Shown here piece by piece: positions 53,486 to 62,293 of a DNA stretch of 64,000 nt. Both the position numbers and the translations under genes were made by a program. Below the pieces are notes generated by a model. It was not told the origin of the DNA. It searched no databases and saw only the letters and a list, made by a program, of their open reading frames with translations. The DNA is from Merdimmobilis hominis (GTDB lineage Bacteria > Bacillota > Clostridia > Oscillospirales > Ruminococcaceae). Every line of letters begins with the position of its first letter. Position 1 is the first letter of the stretch. The DNA lies in contig NZ_JACJKY010000009.1 of NCBI RefSeq assembly GCF_016901855.1, positions 36,721-100,720 on the forward strand. The letters are read 5' to 3'.

Positions 53486-54145
53486 TTGATTTATATCACC
53501 GGTGATATGCACGGGGATTTTTCGCGGTTTCACGATGTGAAAAAAGCACACATTAAAAAAGGAGATACGTTAATCATATGCGGCGACTTCGGCTTTTTAT
53601 GGGAAGGCTCAAAAAAAGAAGAAGCAACGCTTAAAAAGATCGGAAAACTGCCGTATCAGGTTTTATTTGTCGACGGCAGTCACGAAAACCACAAGCTGCT
53701 GCTTTCCTACCCGGAAACTGATTTTGCAGGTGACCGCGCGCGCAACTTATCCGGTTCTCTTTATCTTCTTCGCCGCGGCGGTATTTATACGATTGAGGAA
53801 AAAACGATTTTCGCATTCGGCGGCGGTGTTTCCACGGATGAAAACGCCAGCCGGAATAACGAAGACTACCTGCTCCCCTCTGCAGAGGAAATTGAACGTG
53901 CGAGCCATCTGCTCGCAGAACACGGTGATAAAGTGGATTTCATCGTTACGCATGACGCACCCGTTCGTTTACAGCGGTCTGTCGACCTTGAGGACGCTGA
54001 CCATTTAGACCATCTGCACACCTTTTTGGAGGAAGTGAGCAAAACCATTACATTCAAGCAGTGGTACTGCGGAAAATACCACTTAAACCGTAAGATTCCG
54101 CCGCGCTACCACATGCTGTTTACTGACGTGGTGAAAGTGGAATAA
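53486..54145 (+). CDS. Small cytoplasmic metallophosphoesterase
   Basis: The 219-residue calcineurin-like phosphoesterase has all the metal-binding motifs: GDMHGDF, CGDFGF, VDGSHENH, VTHDAP and KYHLN. There is no signal peptide. Family members include nucleotide and phosphoprotein phosphatases, but no substrate can be named. TTG at 53486 is used because GGAGG ends 9 bases upstream; the in-frame ATG at 53477 overlaps that RBS. It is monocistronic with a terminator after it. Confidence 0.88.
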   Translation: MIYITGDMHGDFSRFHDVKKAHIKKGDTLIICGDFGFLWEGSKKEEATLKKIGKLPYQVLFVDGSHENHKLLLSYPETDFAGDRARNLSGSLYLLRRGGIYTIEEKTIFAFGGGVSTDENASRNNEDYLLPSAEEIERASHLLAEHGDKVDFIVTHDAPVRLQRSVDLEDADHLDHLHTFLEEVSKTITFKQWYCGKYHLNRKIPPRYHMLFTDVVKVE

Positions 54146-54158
54146 CAATCGATATAAA

Positions 54159-54190
54159 AGACCGGAGGATTAAAAATCCTCCGGTTTTTG
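54159..54190 (+). terminator. Terminator after the phosphoesterase gene
   Basis: ACCGGAGGATT and AATCCTCCGGT stem, loop AAA, then TTTTG; its left side is A-rich so the convergent deaminase gene may use it too. Confidence 0.9.
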
Positions 54191-54195
54191 TTTTC

Positions 54196-54675
54196 TTACA
54201 GCGATAATGTCAGTTCTGTGCCGGTCACTTCATATGGACGGTACGAAACGCCTGTCATATCGAACATCTTTTTCGATGCACGGGTCGAATCGGTATCAGC
54301 ATACTTGTCGCTTAAGTAAATGACTTCTTTGATGCCGCTCTGAATGATCGCCTTTGCGCATTCACTGCACGGAAACAGCGTCACATATACACGCGCACCG
54401 GTCAGTTTTCCGGCAGGTGTATTCAAAATCGCATTCAGTTCTGCGTGACATACAAACAAGTATTTGGTGTCAAGGGCACTGCCTTCACGTCCCCACGGCA
54501 TCAAGTCATCATCACAGCCGGTCGGCATACCATTATAGCCAACAGAAAGAATCTTGTTCTCCGGGCTGACGATACATGCGCCGACCTGTGTGTTTGCATC
54601 TTTGCTGCGCTGTGCGGAAAGCAGTGCAACCCCCATAAAATAAGCATCCCAATGAATATAATCCTGTCGTTTCAT
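54196..54675 (-). CDS. dCMP deaminase family protein (ComEB-like)
   Basis: The 159-residue zinc enzyme has the deaminase signatures VCHAELNAI (His and the proton-shuttle Glu) and [11 protein letters not shown], typical of deoxycytidylate deaminase, which makes dUMP for thymidylate. Firmicute homologues are called ComEB because of their position in comE operons, but no competence genes are here. ATG 54675 has AAAGGAG 8 bases upstream. It lies 14 bases after ung on the same strand; the two both handle uracil nucleotides in DNA metabolism. Confidence 0.93.
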   Translation of the reverse strand: MKRQDYIHWDAYFMGVALLSAQRSKDANTQVGACIVSPENKILSVGYNGMPTGCDDDLMPWGREGSALDTKYLFVCHAELNAILNTPAGKLTGARVYVTLFPCSECAKAIIQSGIKEVIYLSDKYADTDSTRASKKMFDMTGVSYRPYEVTGTELTLSL

Positions 54676-54689
54676 CTGATTGTCTCCTT

Positions 54690-55349
54690 TCACCATTCGA
54701 TCGGTGTCTGTCCGTTTTGCTTTAATATTTCGTTTGCACGGTTAAAATGATTGCAGCCGAAAAATCCGTTATGTGCAGAAAGCGGACTCGGATGTGCCGC
54801 CTCCAGCACGGTGTGGCGCGGATTTGTAATCAGCAGCTTTTTCTTTCGTGCATCTGCTCCCCAAAGCAGGAACACAATCGGCTCCTCTCTGTTATTTAAC
54901 AGCGAAATAATACGGTCGGTAAATCGTTCCCATCCATGTCCGCGGTGGCTCGCCGCGCATCCGCCGCGCACTGTGAGCACTGCGTTCAAAAGCAGTACGC
55001 CCTGCACTGCCCAGCGTGTCAGATCACCGCTTGGCGGCTGTTGTCTGCCGGTGGTTTTTTCGATCTCCTGATAAATATTCCGAAGCGACGGCGGCAGCGG
55101 AATACCCTCCCGCACGGAAAAACTCATTCCCATCGCCTGTCCCGGGCCATGATACGGGTCCTGCCCGATAATGACCACCTTCACCTTGTGATACGGTGTC
55201 AGTGAGAGCGCACGAAACATATCACGCTTTGGCGGATACACCGGTCCGTTTCGATATTCCTCCCGCAAAAAACAGCGGAGTTCTTCCATATAAGGCTGCT
55301 CCGTTTCCTCCTTGAGCAGCGCGTCCCAATCATTTCCCAAATGGGTCAT
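54690..55349 (-). CDS. ung: Uracil-DNA glycosylase
   Basis: Ung excises uracil from DNA at the start of base excision repair. The 219-residue family 1 enzyme has the catalytic [13 protein letters not shown], the LLLNAVLTV segment and the DNA-intercalation motif HPSPLSAH. It precedes the dCMP deaminase gene, a plausible functional pair. Confidence 0.97.
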   Translation of the reverse strand: MTHLGNDWDALLKEETEQPYMEELRCFLREEYRNGPVYPPKRDMFRALSLTPYHKVKVVIIGQDPYHGPGQAMGMSFSVREGIPLPPSLRNIYQEIEKTTGRQQPPSGDLTRWAVQGVLLLNAVLTVRGGCAASHRGHGWERFTDRIISLLNNREEPIVFLLWGADARKKKLLITNPRHTVLEAAHPSPLSAHNGFFGCNHFNRANEILKQNGQTPIEW

Positions 55350-55373
55350 TCTTTTCTCGCCTCGTTTCTTTCG

Positions 55374-55402
55374 TTGACTTTCATGGATCGCTATACTATA
55401 AT
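55374..55402 (+). promoter_or_regulatory. Promoter of mtnN
   Basis: TTGACT, 17 bases and TATAAT lie 51 bases upstream of the start codon. Confidence 0.8.
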
Positions 55403-55453
55403 AATTTCAACAATTTGTAATCACAATATCCGGTAAAAGGAGAACCAGACACA

Positions 55454-56209
55454 ATGAAATACGGAATTATCTGCGCAATGGAAGAAGAAATCCGCTTGCT
55501 TCTTCCCGATTTAACCGACTGCACCATGACCGAAATTGCACATCGCACCTTCCACGAAGGCAAACTATACGGAAAAGATGTCGTACTCGTACAATCCCGC
55601 ATCGGAAAAGTGGCATCCGCCTCCACCGCGACGACACTCATCGATCGGTTTCACCCCGACTGTGTGATTTTCTGCGGTACAGCCGGCGGTGTTGCTCCAG
55701 GACTCCATGTAGGCGATGTCGTCATCGGTGACCGATTGGTACAGCATGATTTTGACTGCGGTGTTCCGGAGCGGATTTTTGAAATTCCGCTGTTAGGCAT
55801 CAAATACTTTGAAGCGGACAAATCGTTAAACAATGCACTTATAAAAGCGGTGGAAAACTATATCAAAAACGATCTGCACAGCGATATTCCCGCCTGCTAC
55901 TTAGACGAATTCGGCATCAAATCGCCGACTGTTCACACCGGAACGATTGCTTCGGGCGATCAGTTTATCTGCGACAATCAAAAACACGAATGGCTTTACA
56001 GCCACGTCGAATCGCTCGCTTGTGTGGAAATGGAAGGCGCGGCAGTCGCACAGGTCTGCTATGAATTTGACGTTCCGTGCGCTGTAGTACGCGTCATTTC
56101 CGATTCCGCAAACGACGATTCAAACGTCGATTTTGATCGATTCGTCAAAGAAGCTGCATGTCATTTCACACGCGGCAGCATGAAAGCCTTTTTAAGTGCA
56201 GAAAAATAA
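55454..56209 (+). CDS. mtnN: 5'-methylthioadenosine/S-adenosylhomocysteine nucleosidase
   Basis: MtnN hydrolyses methylthioadenosine and S-adenosylhomocysteine to adenine and the thioribose products. The 251-residue protein has the start MKYGIICAMEEEIRLLLP, CGTAGGVAPGLHVGD, and near the end ACVEMEGAAVAQVCYEF and RVISDSAND with catalytic Glu and Asp. An insertion of about 15 residues near residues 125-145 makes it longer than the E. coli enzyme. It has a promoter and a strong terminator of its own. Confidence 0.96.
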   Translation: MKYGIICAMEEEIRLLLPDLTDCTMTEIAHRTFHEGKLYGKDVVLVQSRIGKVASASTATTLIDRFHPDCVIFCGTAGGVAPGLHVGDVVIGDRLVQHDFDCGVPERIFEIPLLGIKYFEADKSLNNALIKAVENYIKNDLHSDIPACYLDEFGIKSPTVHTGTIASGDQFICDNQKHEWLYSHVESLACVEMEGAAVAQVCYEFDVPCAVVRVISDSANDDSNVDFDRFVKEAACHFTRGSMKAFLSAEK

Positions 56210-56220
56210 GCTTTCCACAT

Positions 56221-56259
56221 AAAAAAATAAAAGCACCCTTGCGGTGCTTTTATTTTTTT
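56221..56259. terminator. Bidirectional terminator between mtnN and ferredoxin
   Basis: AATAAAAGCACC and GGTGCTTTTATT (12 bp) flanked by seven As and seven Ts. Confidence 0.93.
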
Positions 56260-56268
56260 GTTCTGAAA

Positions 56269-56439
56269 TTACTCAGCCTCCGGAGCTCCTACCGGACATA
56301 CGCCAGCGCAAGCACCGCACTCGATGCAGGTAGCCTCGTCGATCTCGTATTTGCCGTCGCCAGCAGCGATAGCGGAAACCGGGCATTCTGCCTCGCAAGC
56401 GCCGCAGCTGATGCAAGCATCACTGATTTTATAAGCCAT
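56269..56439 (-). CDS. 2[4Fe-4S] clostridial-type ferredoxin
   Basis: The 56-residue protein has two CxxCxxCxxxCP motifs, CISCGACEAECP and CIECGACAGVCP, characteristic of the low-potential electron carrier used by anaerobes. It is a likely partner of the Kor complex and of hydrogenases. AAGGAGG lies 9 bases before the ATG. It has its own strong promoter and terminator. Confidence 0.97.
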   Translation of the reverse strand: MAYKISDACISCGACEAECPVSAIAAGDGKYEIDEATCIECGACAGVCPVGAPEAE

Positions 56440-56494
56440 TACAGTACGCCTCCTTAACATATACACTCGTTTAAACTGTCGTTAAACTGCTATT

Positions 56495-56524
56495 ATATTA
56501 CCACATCACCCGTGAATATGTCAA
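56495..56524 (-). promoter_or_regulatory. Promoter of the ferredoxin gene
   Basis: On the minus strand TTGACA, 18 bases and TAATAT; it lies within the short gap after ricT, 56 bases before the start codon. Confidence 0.7.
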
Positions 56525-56544
56525 GAAAGATTGCAGATTTGCTT

Positions 56545-57414
56545 TTATTTATCCTCAAGGTCTGAAAGCGCCGCGATTTCACTGCGATCCACCCGAATAC
56601 GGCCGTCTTTTAAAACACTCACAACGCTTCTGTGGAAGCTGTGAAGCGCGCCGTCCGGATCAGATTCCATCCGAACACTGAGGTTTCCTGTTAACAAGTT
56701 TGCATCGGTTACTGTGCCTTTTCCATCCGGGGTTTTCACCACAGCACCGACTTTCGGCGTAATTTTCAAAAGATCCTCATACGCTTCCTGTTCATACTTT
56801 AAGCAGCACATGAGCCTTCCGCAGGTACCGCTGATTTTGGTCGGATTGAGCGAGAGTCCCTGCTCTTTTGCCATTTTAATCGACACCGGCTGAAATTCAC
56901 CCAAGTACGACGAACAGCAAAACGGCCGTCCGCAGACACCCAGTCCGCCGAGCATTTTCGATTCGTCGCGCACACCGATCTGACGCAGTTCAATCCGCGT
57001 ACGGAACACCGATGCCAGATCTTTGACGAGTTCACGGAAATCAACACGACCGTCTGCGGTAAAATAAAACAGGATTTTGTTGTTGTCAAATGTGTATTCC
57101 ACGTCAACAAGCTTCATGACAAGCTTGTGCTTTTCGATTTTCTCCTGACAAATGGCAAATGCCTGTTTTTCCTTTTCGTGATTTTGCTCGACAACCGCCA
57201 AGTCTTCCTCCGTCGCAAGCCGCATCACCGGTTTTAATGGTGAAACGAGCGACTCATCGTCCACTTCGCGGTTTTTTAATACCACTTGTCCGCATTCAAC
57301 CCCGCGTGCCGTTTCGACAATCACACGCTGGCCGACCGAAAACGAAAGCCCCACCGGATCAAAATAATAGACCTTTCCAACATTTTTAAATCGTACACCG
57401 ATTACTTCTGCCAT
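56545..57414 (-). CDS. ricT: PSP1-domain protein RicT (YaaT)
   Basis: RicT is part of the RicAFT complex that regulates RNA processing by RNase Y, and in Bacillus also biofilm, competence and sporulation. The 289-residue protein has the PSP1 C-terminal domain with GVCGRPFCCSSYLGEF and GTCGRLMCCLKYEQE; the cysteines coordinate the Fe-S cluster. It follows holB by 80 bases, as in Bacillus darA-yaaR-holB-yaaT. Confidence 0.94.
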   Translation of the reverse strand: MAEVIGVRFKNVGKVYYFDPVGLSFSVGQRVIVETARGVECGQVVLKNREVDDESLVSPLKPVMRLATEEDLAVVEQNHEKEKQAFAICQEKIEKHKLVMKLVDVEYTFDNNKILFYFTADGRVDFRELVKDLASVFRTRIELRQIGVRDESKMLGGLGVCGRPFCCSSYLGEFQPVSIKMAKEQGLSLNPTKISGTCGRLMCCLKYEQEAYEDLLKITPKVGAVVKTPDGKGTVTDANLLTGNLSVRMESDPDGALHSFHRSVVSVLKDGRIRVDRSEIAALSDLEDK

Positions 57415-57435
57415 ATAAATTTTCTCTGCCTTTTC

Positions 57436-57483
57436 TCCGACGGGAAACTCACTCTAAGAAAACAAAAACCGTGCCCCGTCGGA
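57436..57483. repeat. Inverted repeat between holB and ricT
   Basis: TCCGACGGG and CCCGTCGGA, 9 bp, enclose 30 bases. There is no U-run after the stem on the minus strand, so termination is not indicated; it may be a processing or stability hairpin. Confidence 0.5.
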
Positions 57484-57494
57484 AGCAAGATTTT

Positions 57495-58454
57495 TTATAC
57501 AAGCCGTCTGGCATTCATTAAGCGTGCAGTCAATTCCATTGCAAGCAGTCCGCCGTTCACATTGCCGTCGAGTGCGGCAATCGACTCCTCCGTGACTGCA
57601 ATACACGCCGTCAGTCCGTGCATGGTCATCCTTGACGCCAGCACATGCGGTTCCTGTTTCGTTTTTGCCGAGAGTGCACCGCGCAATGTATGCAAAAGTC
57701 CCGCCAGTACTGCGCGCATCGTCTGATTGGAAGCCGCCGCTTTGGTGCATGCACAAAGCAGTGCATATTCATCACCGGCCGCCAGTGCATCGCACACCGA
57801 CTGAACAATCGGCATACCTTCTTCGGTTTCCTCCATTGCACGAATCGCCGCGCCCGGATTTCCGCCCGAAAGCGATGATGCTTTTTGTACCGCTTCACGC
57901 GCCGCATCGGGAAACCGCTCTGCAAGAATCGTTTCCACCTGTGCATCCGAAAGCGGCAGTACCGGGTATTTCACACAGCGCGAACGGATCGTCTCCATCA
58001 CGCGGTCATAATGATTGGCGGTCAGCAGAAAGACGGCGTGTGCAGGCGGTTCCTCAAGCACTTTTAACAGTGCGTTTGCCGCCGCAGGCGACATCTCCTC
58101 TGCATACGGAATGAGATACACTTTATATGCGCCATCGTTTGGAATCGTATACGCATCCTGCCGAATCCGGCGGATTTCATCGACACCGATGGCGTTTTTG
58201 CCGCGTTTGCCTGCATATTCATAAAAATCGGGGTGGTTTTGATGCGCAAATTTCACGCATGAAGCACATTCGCCGCACGGCTTTTCCCCTTGGCGATGGC
58301 ACAAAACGGCGGATGCCAGAAAACGGGCGGCTGTCCGTTTTCCGATGCCCTCCTCGCCGAAAAACAGGCACGCATGACACAAATGCTCACTGCTTACTGC
58401 GGCAGTGAGCATTTGATACAATGTCTGATTTCCTACTGGAACGTTTCTTGTCAC
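57495..58454 (-). CDS. holB: DNA polymerase III delta' subunit
   Basis: Delta' is part of the clamp loader. The 319-residue AAA+ protein has HACLFFGEEGIGKRTAARF (P-loop), the zinc cysteines CGECASC, the sensor region NALLKVLEEPPAHAVFLL, and the SRC motif IRSRCVKYPVLPL. GTG at 58454 is 2 bases from the darA stop, so it is translationally coupled; there is no strong RBS. The order darA-holB-ricT is conserved in Firmicutes. Confidence 0.93.
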   Translation of the reverse strand: MTRNVPVGNQTLYQMLTAAVSSEHLCHACLFFGEEGIGKRTAARFLASAVLCHRQGEKPCGECASCVKFAHQNHPDFYEYAGKRGKNAIGVDEIRRIRQDAYTIPNDGAYKVYLIPYAEEMSPAAANALLKVLEEPPAHAVFLLTANHYDRVMETIRSRCVKYPVLPLSDAQVETILAERFPDAAREAVQKASSLSGGNPGAAIRAMEETEEGMPIVQSVCDALAAGDEYALLCACTKAAASNQTMRAVLAGLLHTLRGALSAKTKQEPHVLASRMTMHGLTACIAVTEESIAALDGNVNGGLLAMELTARLMNARRLV

Positions 58455-58456
58455 GG

Positions 58457-58780
58457 TCAGATCTTCTCGAACCGCTCAACGTTTGTCACAAAGATGGTTG
58501 CACCGCCAACAGTGACTTCAACCGGATACGGCGTATAACCGCCCATGCCGTATGCTGCCGGAGAAGGAACCATCTGTGTGCGTTTTTTACTCTTCTGTGC
58601 AATGATCGAAATGGCTTCGTCCACTTTTTCATCCTCTGTACAGATCATGAATGTGGTGTTGCCTGCCATCAAAAATCCGCCGGTTGACGAAAGTTTGGTT
58701 GCAAAAAAGCCAACCTTTGTTAAAGCCGAGGAAACGGCCGAGCTATCATCGTTGCTTACAATCGCATAAATCAGTTTCAT
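58457..58780 (-). CDS. darA: Cyclic-di-AMP receptor DarA (PstA/YaaQ)
   Basis: DarA is a PII-like trimer that binds the second messenger c-di-AMP. The 107-residue protein has MKLIYAIVSNDDSSAV, KLSSTGGFLMAGNTTFMI and the VEVTVGGATIFVTNVERF ending, typical of the family. GGAGGTT precedes the ATG. It is located immediately before holB as in Bacillus; its downstream targets are still unclear. Confidence 0.94.
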   Translation of the reverse strand: MKLIYAIVSNDDSSAVSSALTKVGFFATKLSSTGGFLMAGNTTFMICTEDEKVDEAISIIAQKSKKRTQMVPSPAAYGMGGYTPYPVEVTVGGATIFVTNVERFEKI

Positions 58781-58858
58781 AGTGGATAACCTCCCTGTTG
58801 TCACAAATCAAACGGAACACCCATTTTTTATTTTATGCGGTCCTCCGTTTTGTTACCT

Positions 58859-60196
58859 CTATTTTACCACATTGATTGAAGAAACGCCACTGTTTTTTAA
58901 AATTTTTTGTGTAGTATCATCAATTTTTTCACCGGCAACAATCACCGGCACGCCCGGCGGACAGCTGATGCGCGTTTCGGCGGCAATTCGCCCGACTGCC
59001 GATTCAATCGGAACACATTCTTTTTTCGAAAACATCGCTGTGCGCGGTGCCATGACTGCCGCAGGAAGCGCAAAGCAAACGGTCTCTGCCGTATGCACGA
59101 ACCGCTTCTGCACCGCACGCACCGCAGAAAGGAAGCATTCAAAATCAGAATCGGGATTCTGCGGCGAAACCATGAACACGACATGCCGCTCCCCTGCATA
59201 CTCGCACTCGATGCCATGACTGCGGAAATGGTCTGCCAGTTCCCCGCCGCTCATGCCGACATGCGACGCATCAAGTGTAATCTTTGTATCATCGCAGATG
59301 CCCTCCTGCGGCAAGAAGCCCGCCTCTGCACACGCCTCACGGACACTGCGCACTTTTTTCTCAAGTGCGGCAAAATCAGCGTTTGCATGACGTTCAAGAT
59401 AATCATTGCACAAGTCAAGCGACATCATGATGAGATACGACGGACTGGTAGAGCCGAACAGCGACGCATTTTTGCGCATTTCCTGCTTCGTCACAAAAAA
59501 GCCCGGCGCTGTATGCACATATGCACCGCCTGTGAATACCGGCAGTGTTTTGTGCGCGGAATCACAGCACATCGACGCACCGAGTGCAATCGGGTGGCGG
59601 TTCTTTGTGCCGAACGCAAGATGTGCGCCGTGTGCATTATCGACAAGCAGCGGCACACCATGGCGGCGGCACACCGCAGACAGTGCTTCGATATCGCTCA
59701 TCCATCCCATATAATCAGGTGATGTGACATACACCGCCTTTGCATCCGGACACTGTGCAAACGCTGCTTCGAGCGATTCAGGCGAGATTGCCCCACTCAC
59801 GCCAAACGCATCCCGGCTATTCGGAAGCACCCAGCAGACGGACAGGTCTAAAAGCGCACACGTATTGATAAACGCCCGGTGTGCGTTGCGTGCGGCAATC
59901 ACCGCATCGCCCGGATGCAGGACACTCGAAAGCATCGTCTGAATGCCAAGGGTTGAGCCGCCGGTCAAAAACATCGTTTCCTGTGTGCGAAACAGCACTG
60001 ACGCATTCCGCTCCGCCTGTTCGATGATACCGTCCGCCTCAAACAGCGAATCCGCGCCCTCGATTTCGGTCAAGTCATACGCACTAATCGCAGACAATGC
60101 CGGATGCGGACAGCGGCCTTTATGTCCGGGCATGTGAAACCGCACCGTACCGCTTTCGCTGTATTGTTTTAAAAAGTCATAAATGGGTGTGTCCAT
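58859..60196 (-). CDS. Orn/Lys/Arg decarboxylase-family PLP enzyme (YaaO-like)
   Basis: The 445-residue protein belongs to the short Orn/Lys/Arg decarboxylase family. It has FHMPGHKG near the start, FLTGGSTLGIQTML, LLVDNAHGAHLAF and CDSAHKTLPVFTGGAYVH with the PLP lysine. Some members make cadaverine or agmatine, but the specific amino acid cannot be inferred. CGGAGG is upstream of the ATG at 60196. It precedes darA by 78 bases, as yaaO does in Bacillus, but the tmk gene that lies between them there is missing. Confidence 0.93.
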   Translation of the reverse strand: MDTPIYDFLKQYSESGTVRFHMPGHKGRCPHPALSAISAYDLTEIEGADSLFEADGIIEQAERNASVLFRTQETMFLTGGSTLGIQTMLSSVLHPGDAVIAARNAHRAFINTCALLDLSVCWVLPNSRDAFGVSGAISPESLEAAFAQCPDAKAVYVTSPDYMGWMSDIEALSAVCRRHGVPLLVDNAHGAHLAFGTKNRHPIALGASMCCDSAHKTLPVFTGGAYVHTAPGFFVTKQEMRKNASLFGSTSPSYLIMMSLDLCNDYLERHANADFAALEKKVRSVREACAEAGFLPQEGICDDTKITLDASHVGMSGGELADHFRSHGIECEYAGERHVVFMVSPQNPDSDFECFLSAVRAVQKRFVHTAETVCFALPAAVMAPRTAMFSKKECVPIESAVGRIAAETRISCPPGVPVIVAGEKIDDTTQKILKNSGVSSINVVK

Positions 60197-60275
60197 TTCG
60201 TTCCTCCGCCGTTTTATTTGCTTTTTTATTGTACCTGCTCGTACTTGTTCTGTCAAACAAATCCGAAAAATCCAC

Positions 60276-60305
60276 TTGCCCTGCTCGTTTGATATGATAT
60301 ATAAT
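60276..60305 (+). promoter_or_regulatory. Promoter of uvrC
   Basis: TTGCCC, 18 bases and TATAAT; the -10 lies within the dyad at 60296-60330. Confidence 0.5.
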
Positions 60306-60330
60306 AATGATATAGCAGTTATTATATATC
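60296..60330. promoter_or_regulatory. AT-rich dyad overlapping the uvrC -10, possible operator
   Basis: GATATATAATAA and TTATTATATATC, a perfect 12-bp inverted repeat with 11 bases between the arms. It does not resemble a LexA box. Confidence 0.5.
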
Positions 60331-60374
60331 ACGTTTTACTGCCGGTTTTCTTCGCCCTTTAGTCAAGCGAAAAA

Positions 60375-60411
60375 CATGGCAGATATCATTCCGGCTCTGG
60401 TGCCATGATAT
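60375..60411 (+). promoter_or_regulatory. Two overlapping potential hairpins in the uvrC leader
   Basis: CATGGCA/TGCCATG and ATATCAT/ATGATAT, each 7 bp, share the bases ATG at 60405-60407 and so cannot both form. They lie 31 bases upstream of the start codon. Confidence 0.35.
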
Positions 60412-60442
60412 TGAAACAGAACGAACAGCAAGGGGACTTTTC

Positions 60443-62278
60443 ATGAATCAACTGCTCGAAAAATTGCGCAAAAAGGCGCTCAATCTCACCCATGATCCCG
60501 GCGTGTATCTGATGAAAAACAGCCGCGGAGAGATCATTTATATCGGCAAAGCAAAAAACTTAAAAAACCGCGTGAGCCAGTATTTTCAGCCGAATAATCC
60601 AAGCCACACGGAAAAAGTGCGCCGCATGGTCGAACAGGTCGCCGATTTTGACTATATCGTCGTCGGCAGTGAGTTTGAAGCGCTTGTCTTGGAATGCAGT
60701 TTAATCAAACAGAACAATCCAAAATACAACATTCTCTTAAAAGACGACAAGGGATATCACTATATCCGTGTCGAGCGCGGCAGTTTTCCGAAAATCTCTG
60801 CGCAAAAGCAGATGACCGACGACGATGCCGACTACTTAGGCCCTTACACGAGTTCGTTTTCCGTGACACAGACAGTCGATGAAGTGAACAAAATCTTCGG
60901 ACTCCCCACCTGCAATCGGAAATTCCCCGAGGATTTCAAAAAAGCCCGTCCGTGCTTAAACTACCACATCAAACAGTGCATGGGGGTGTGCCGCGGCAGG
61001 ATTTCCGAAGAGGAATACGCACAAACGTTTAAAGAAGCGCTCGCCTATATCAAAAAAGGCGGCGGCAGTCTGCTTGAACGACTGACCCGCCAGATGGAAG
61101 AGGCGGCGGAAGCACTCGACTTTGAACGGGCCGCAAAACTCCGTGACCGCATTCAGGCAATCCGCCGCATTGCTGACACGCAGAAGGTGTATCTCATCAA
61201 CACGGAAAACCAGGACGTCATCGCGTTTGCACAAAATCAGACGCACGCGGCGGTTGCTGTGTTAAAATTCCGCAACTACCGCCTAAGCGACAAAGAGGAC
61301 TACTTCTTCCCCGATGTGTACGATATCGAAACGGTGCGGCAGTCGTTTTTATCGCAATATTACATGATGACCGCTGACATTCCGCCGCGGATTGTGGTGG
61401 ACGAGCCGTTTGAAGATGCCGAACTGCTTGCCGAGCACTTAAAAACGGCGAACGGCAGAAAAGTCACGTTTGTGTTCCCGCAAAAAGGCGACCAGAAGAA
61501 AATGGTCGATATGGCGTTTGCCAACGCGTCCGAACGGCTTTCGAAATACGTTTCCCGCACCGGACGGGAGGTCGCCGCACTCGATGCGCTTGCAAAACTG
61601 TTAGGGCTCAAAAAGCCGCCTGTCTATATCGAGGCATACGACATTTCAAACCTCGGCGAATCATCAAAGGTGGGCGGCATGGTCGTGTTTGAAAACGGAC
61701 GTCCGCTCAAAAAGGCGTATAAGAAGTTTCGTATCCGGCAGATTGAGGGACAGGATGACTACGCGAGCATGCAGGAAGTCATCACCCGCCGCCTATCGCA
61801 CTATGAGCAGGAAAAGGATACCGGCGAGGGCTTTGGGCGGCTTCCCGATCTCATTTTGCTCGACGGCGGCAAAGGACACGTTGCCGCAATCCTGCCGATC
61901 ATCCAAGCGTCAGGCCTTGACATTCCGGTATTCGGCATGGTCAAGGACAACAAGCACCGTACCCGTGCCATTGCAAAGGACGGCGGCGAAATTTCCATCT
62001 CGGCAAACCGGGTGGCGTTTTCTTTCGTCACAACGATTCAGGATGAGGTGCATCGGTATGCAATCCGCTACCAAAAACAGGTGCACACAAAATCGTCGCT
62101 TGAAATTACACTCACACGCGTCAAAGGCATCGGTGACAAAAAAGCATCACAGCTGTTAAGCCGATTCCGTACCCGTGCAGAGCTTTTGGAGGCAACGCCC
62201 GAACAGCTCGCTCAGGCCGCAAAGCTAAAACCAGAAACCGCACAGGAGTTATTCCTGTTTTTACATGCACTTTCTTAA
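60443..62278 (+). CDS. uvrC: UvrABC excinuclease subunit C
   Basis: UvrC makes both incisions in nucleotide excision repair. The 611-residue protein has the GIY-YIG domain (GVYLMKNSRGEIIYIGKAKN, about residues 16-90), a UVR motif (LERLTRQMEEAAEALDFERA), the RNase H-like domain (EAYDISNLGESSKVGGMVV) and a C-terminal helix-hairpin-helix (VKGIGDKKASQLL). A GGGGAC element is upstream. HD and ROK genes follow with gaps of 15 and 16 bases. Confidence 0.97.
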   Translation: MNQLLEKLRKKALNLTHDPGVYLMKNSRGEIIYIGKAKNLKNRVSQYFQPNNPSHTEKVRRMVEQVADFDYIVVGSEFEALVLECSLIKQNNPKYNILLKDDKGYHYIRVERGSFPKISAQKQMTDDDADYLGPYTSSFSVTQTVDEVNKIFGLPTCNRKFPEDFKKARPCLNYHIKQCMGVCRGRISEEEYAQTFKEALAYIKKGGGSLLERLTRQMEEAAEALDFERAAKLRDRIQAIRRIADTQKVYLINTENQDVIAFAQNQTHAAVAVLKFRNYRLSDKEDYFFPDVYDIETVRQSFLSQYYMMTADIPPRIVVDEPFEDAELLAEHLKTANGRKVTFVFPQKGDQKKMVDMAFANASERLSKYVSRTGREVAALDALAKLLGLKKPPVYIEAYDISNLGESSKVGGMVVFENGRPLKKAYKKFRIRQIEGQDDYASMQEVITRRLSHYEQEKDTGEGFGRLPDLILLDGGKGHVAAILPIIQASGLDIPVFGMVKDNKHRTRAIAKDGGEISISANRVAFSFVTTIQDEVHRYAIRYQKQVHTKSSLEITLTRVKGIGDKKASQLLSRFRTRAELLEATPEQLAQAAKLKPETAQELFLFLHALS

Positions 62279-62293
62279 AAGGAGATTTCCACA

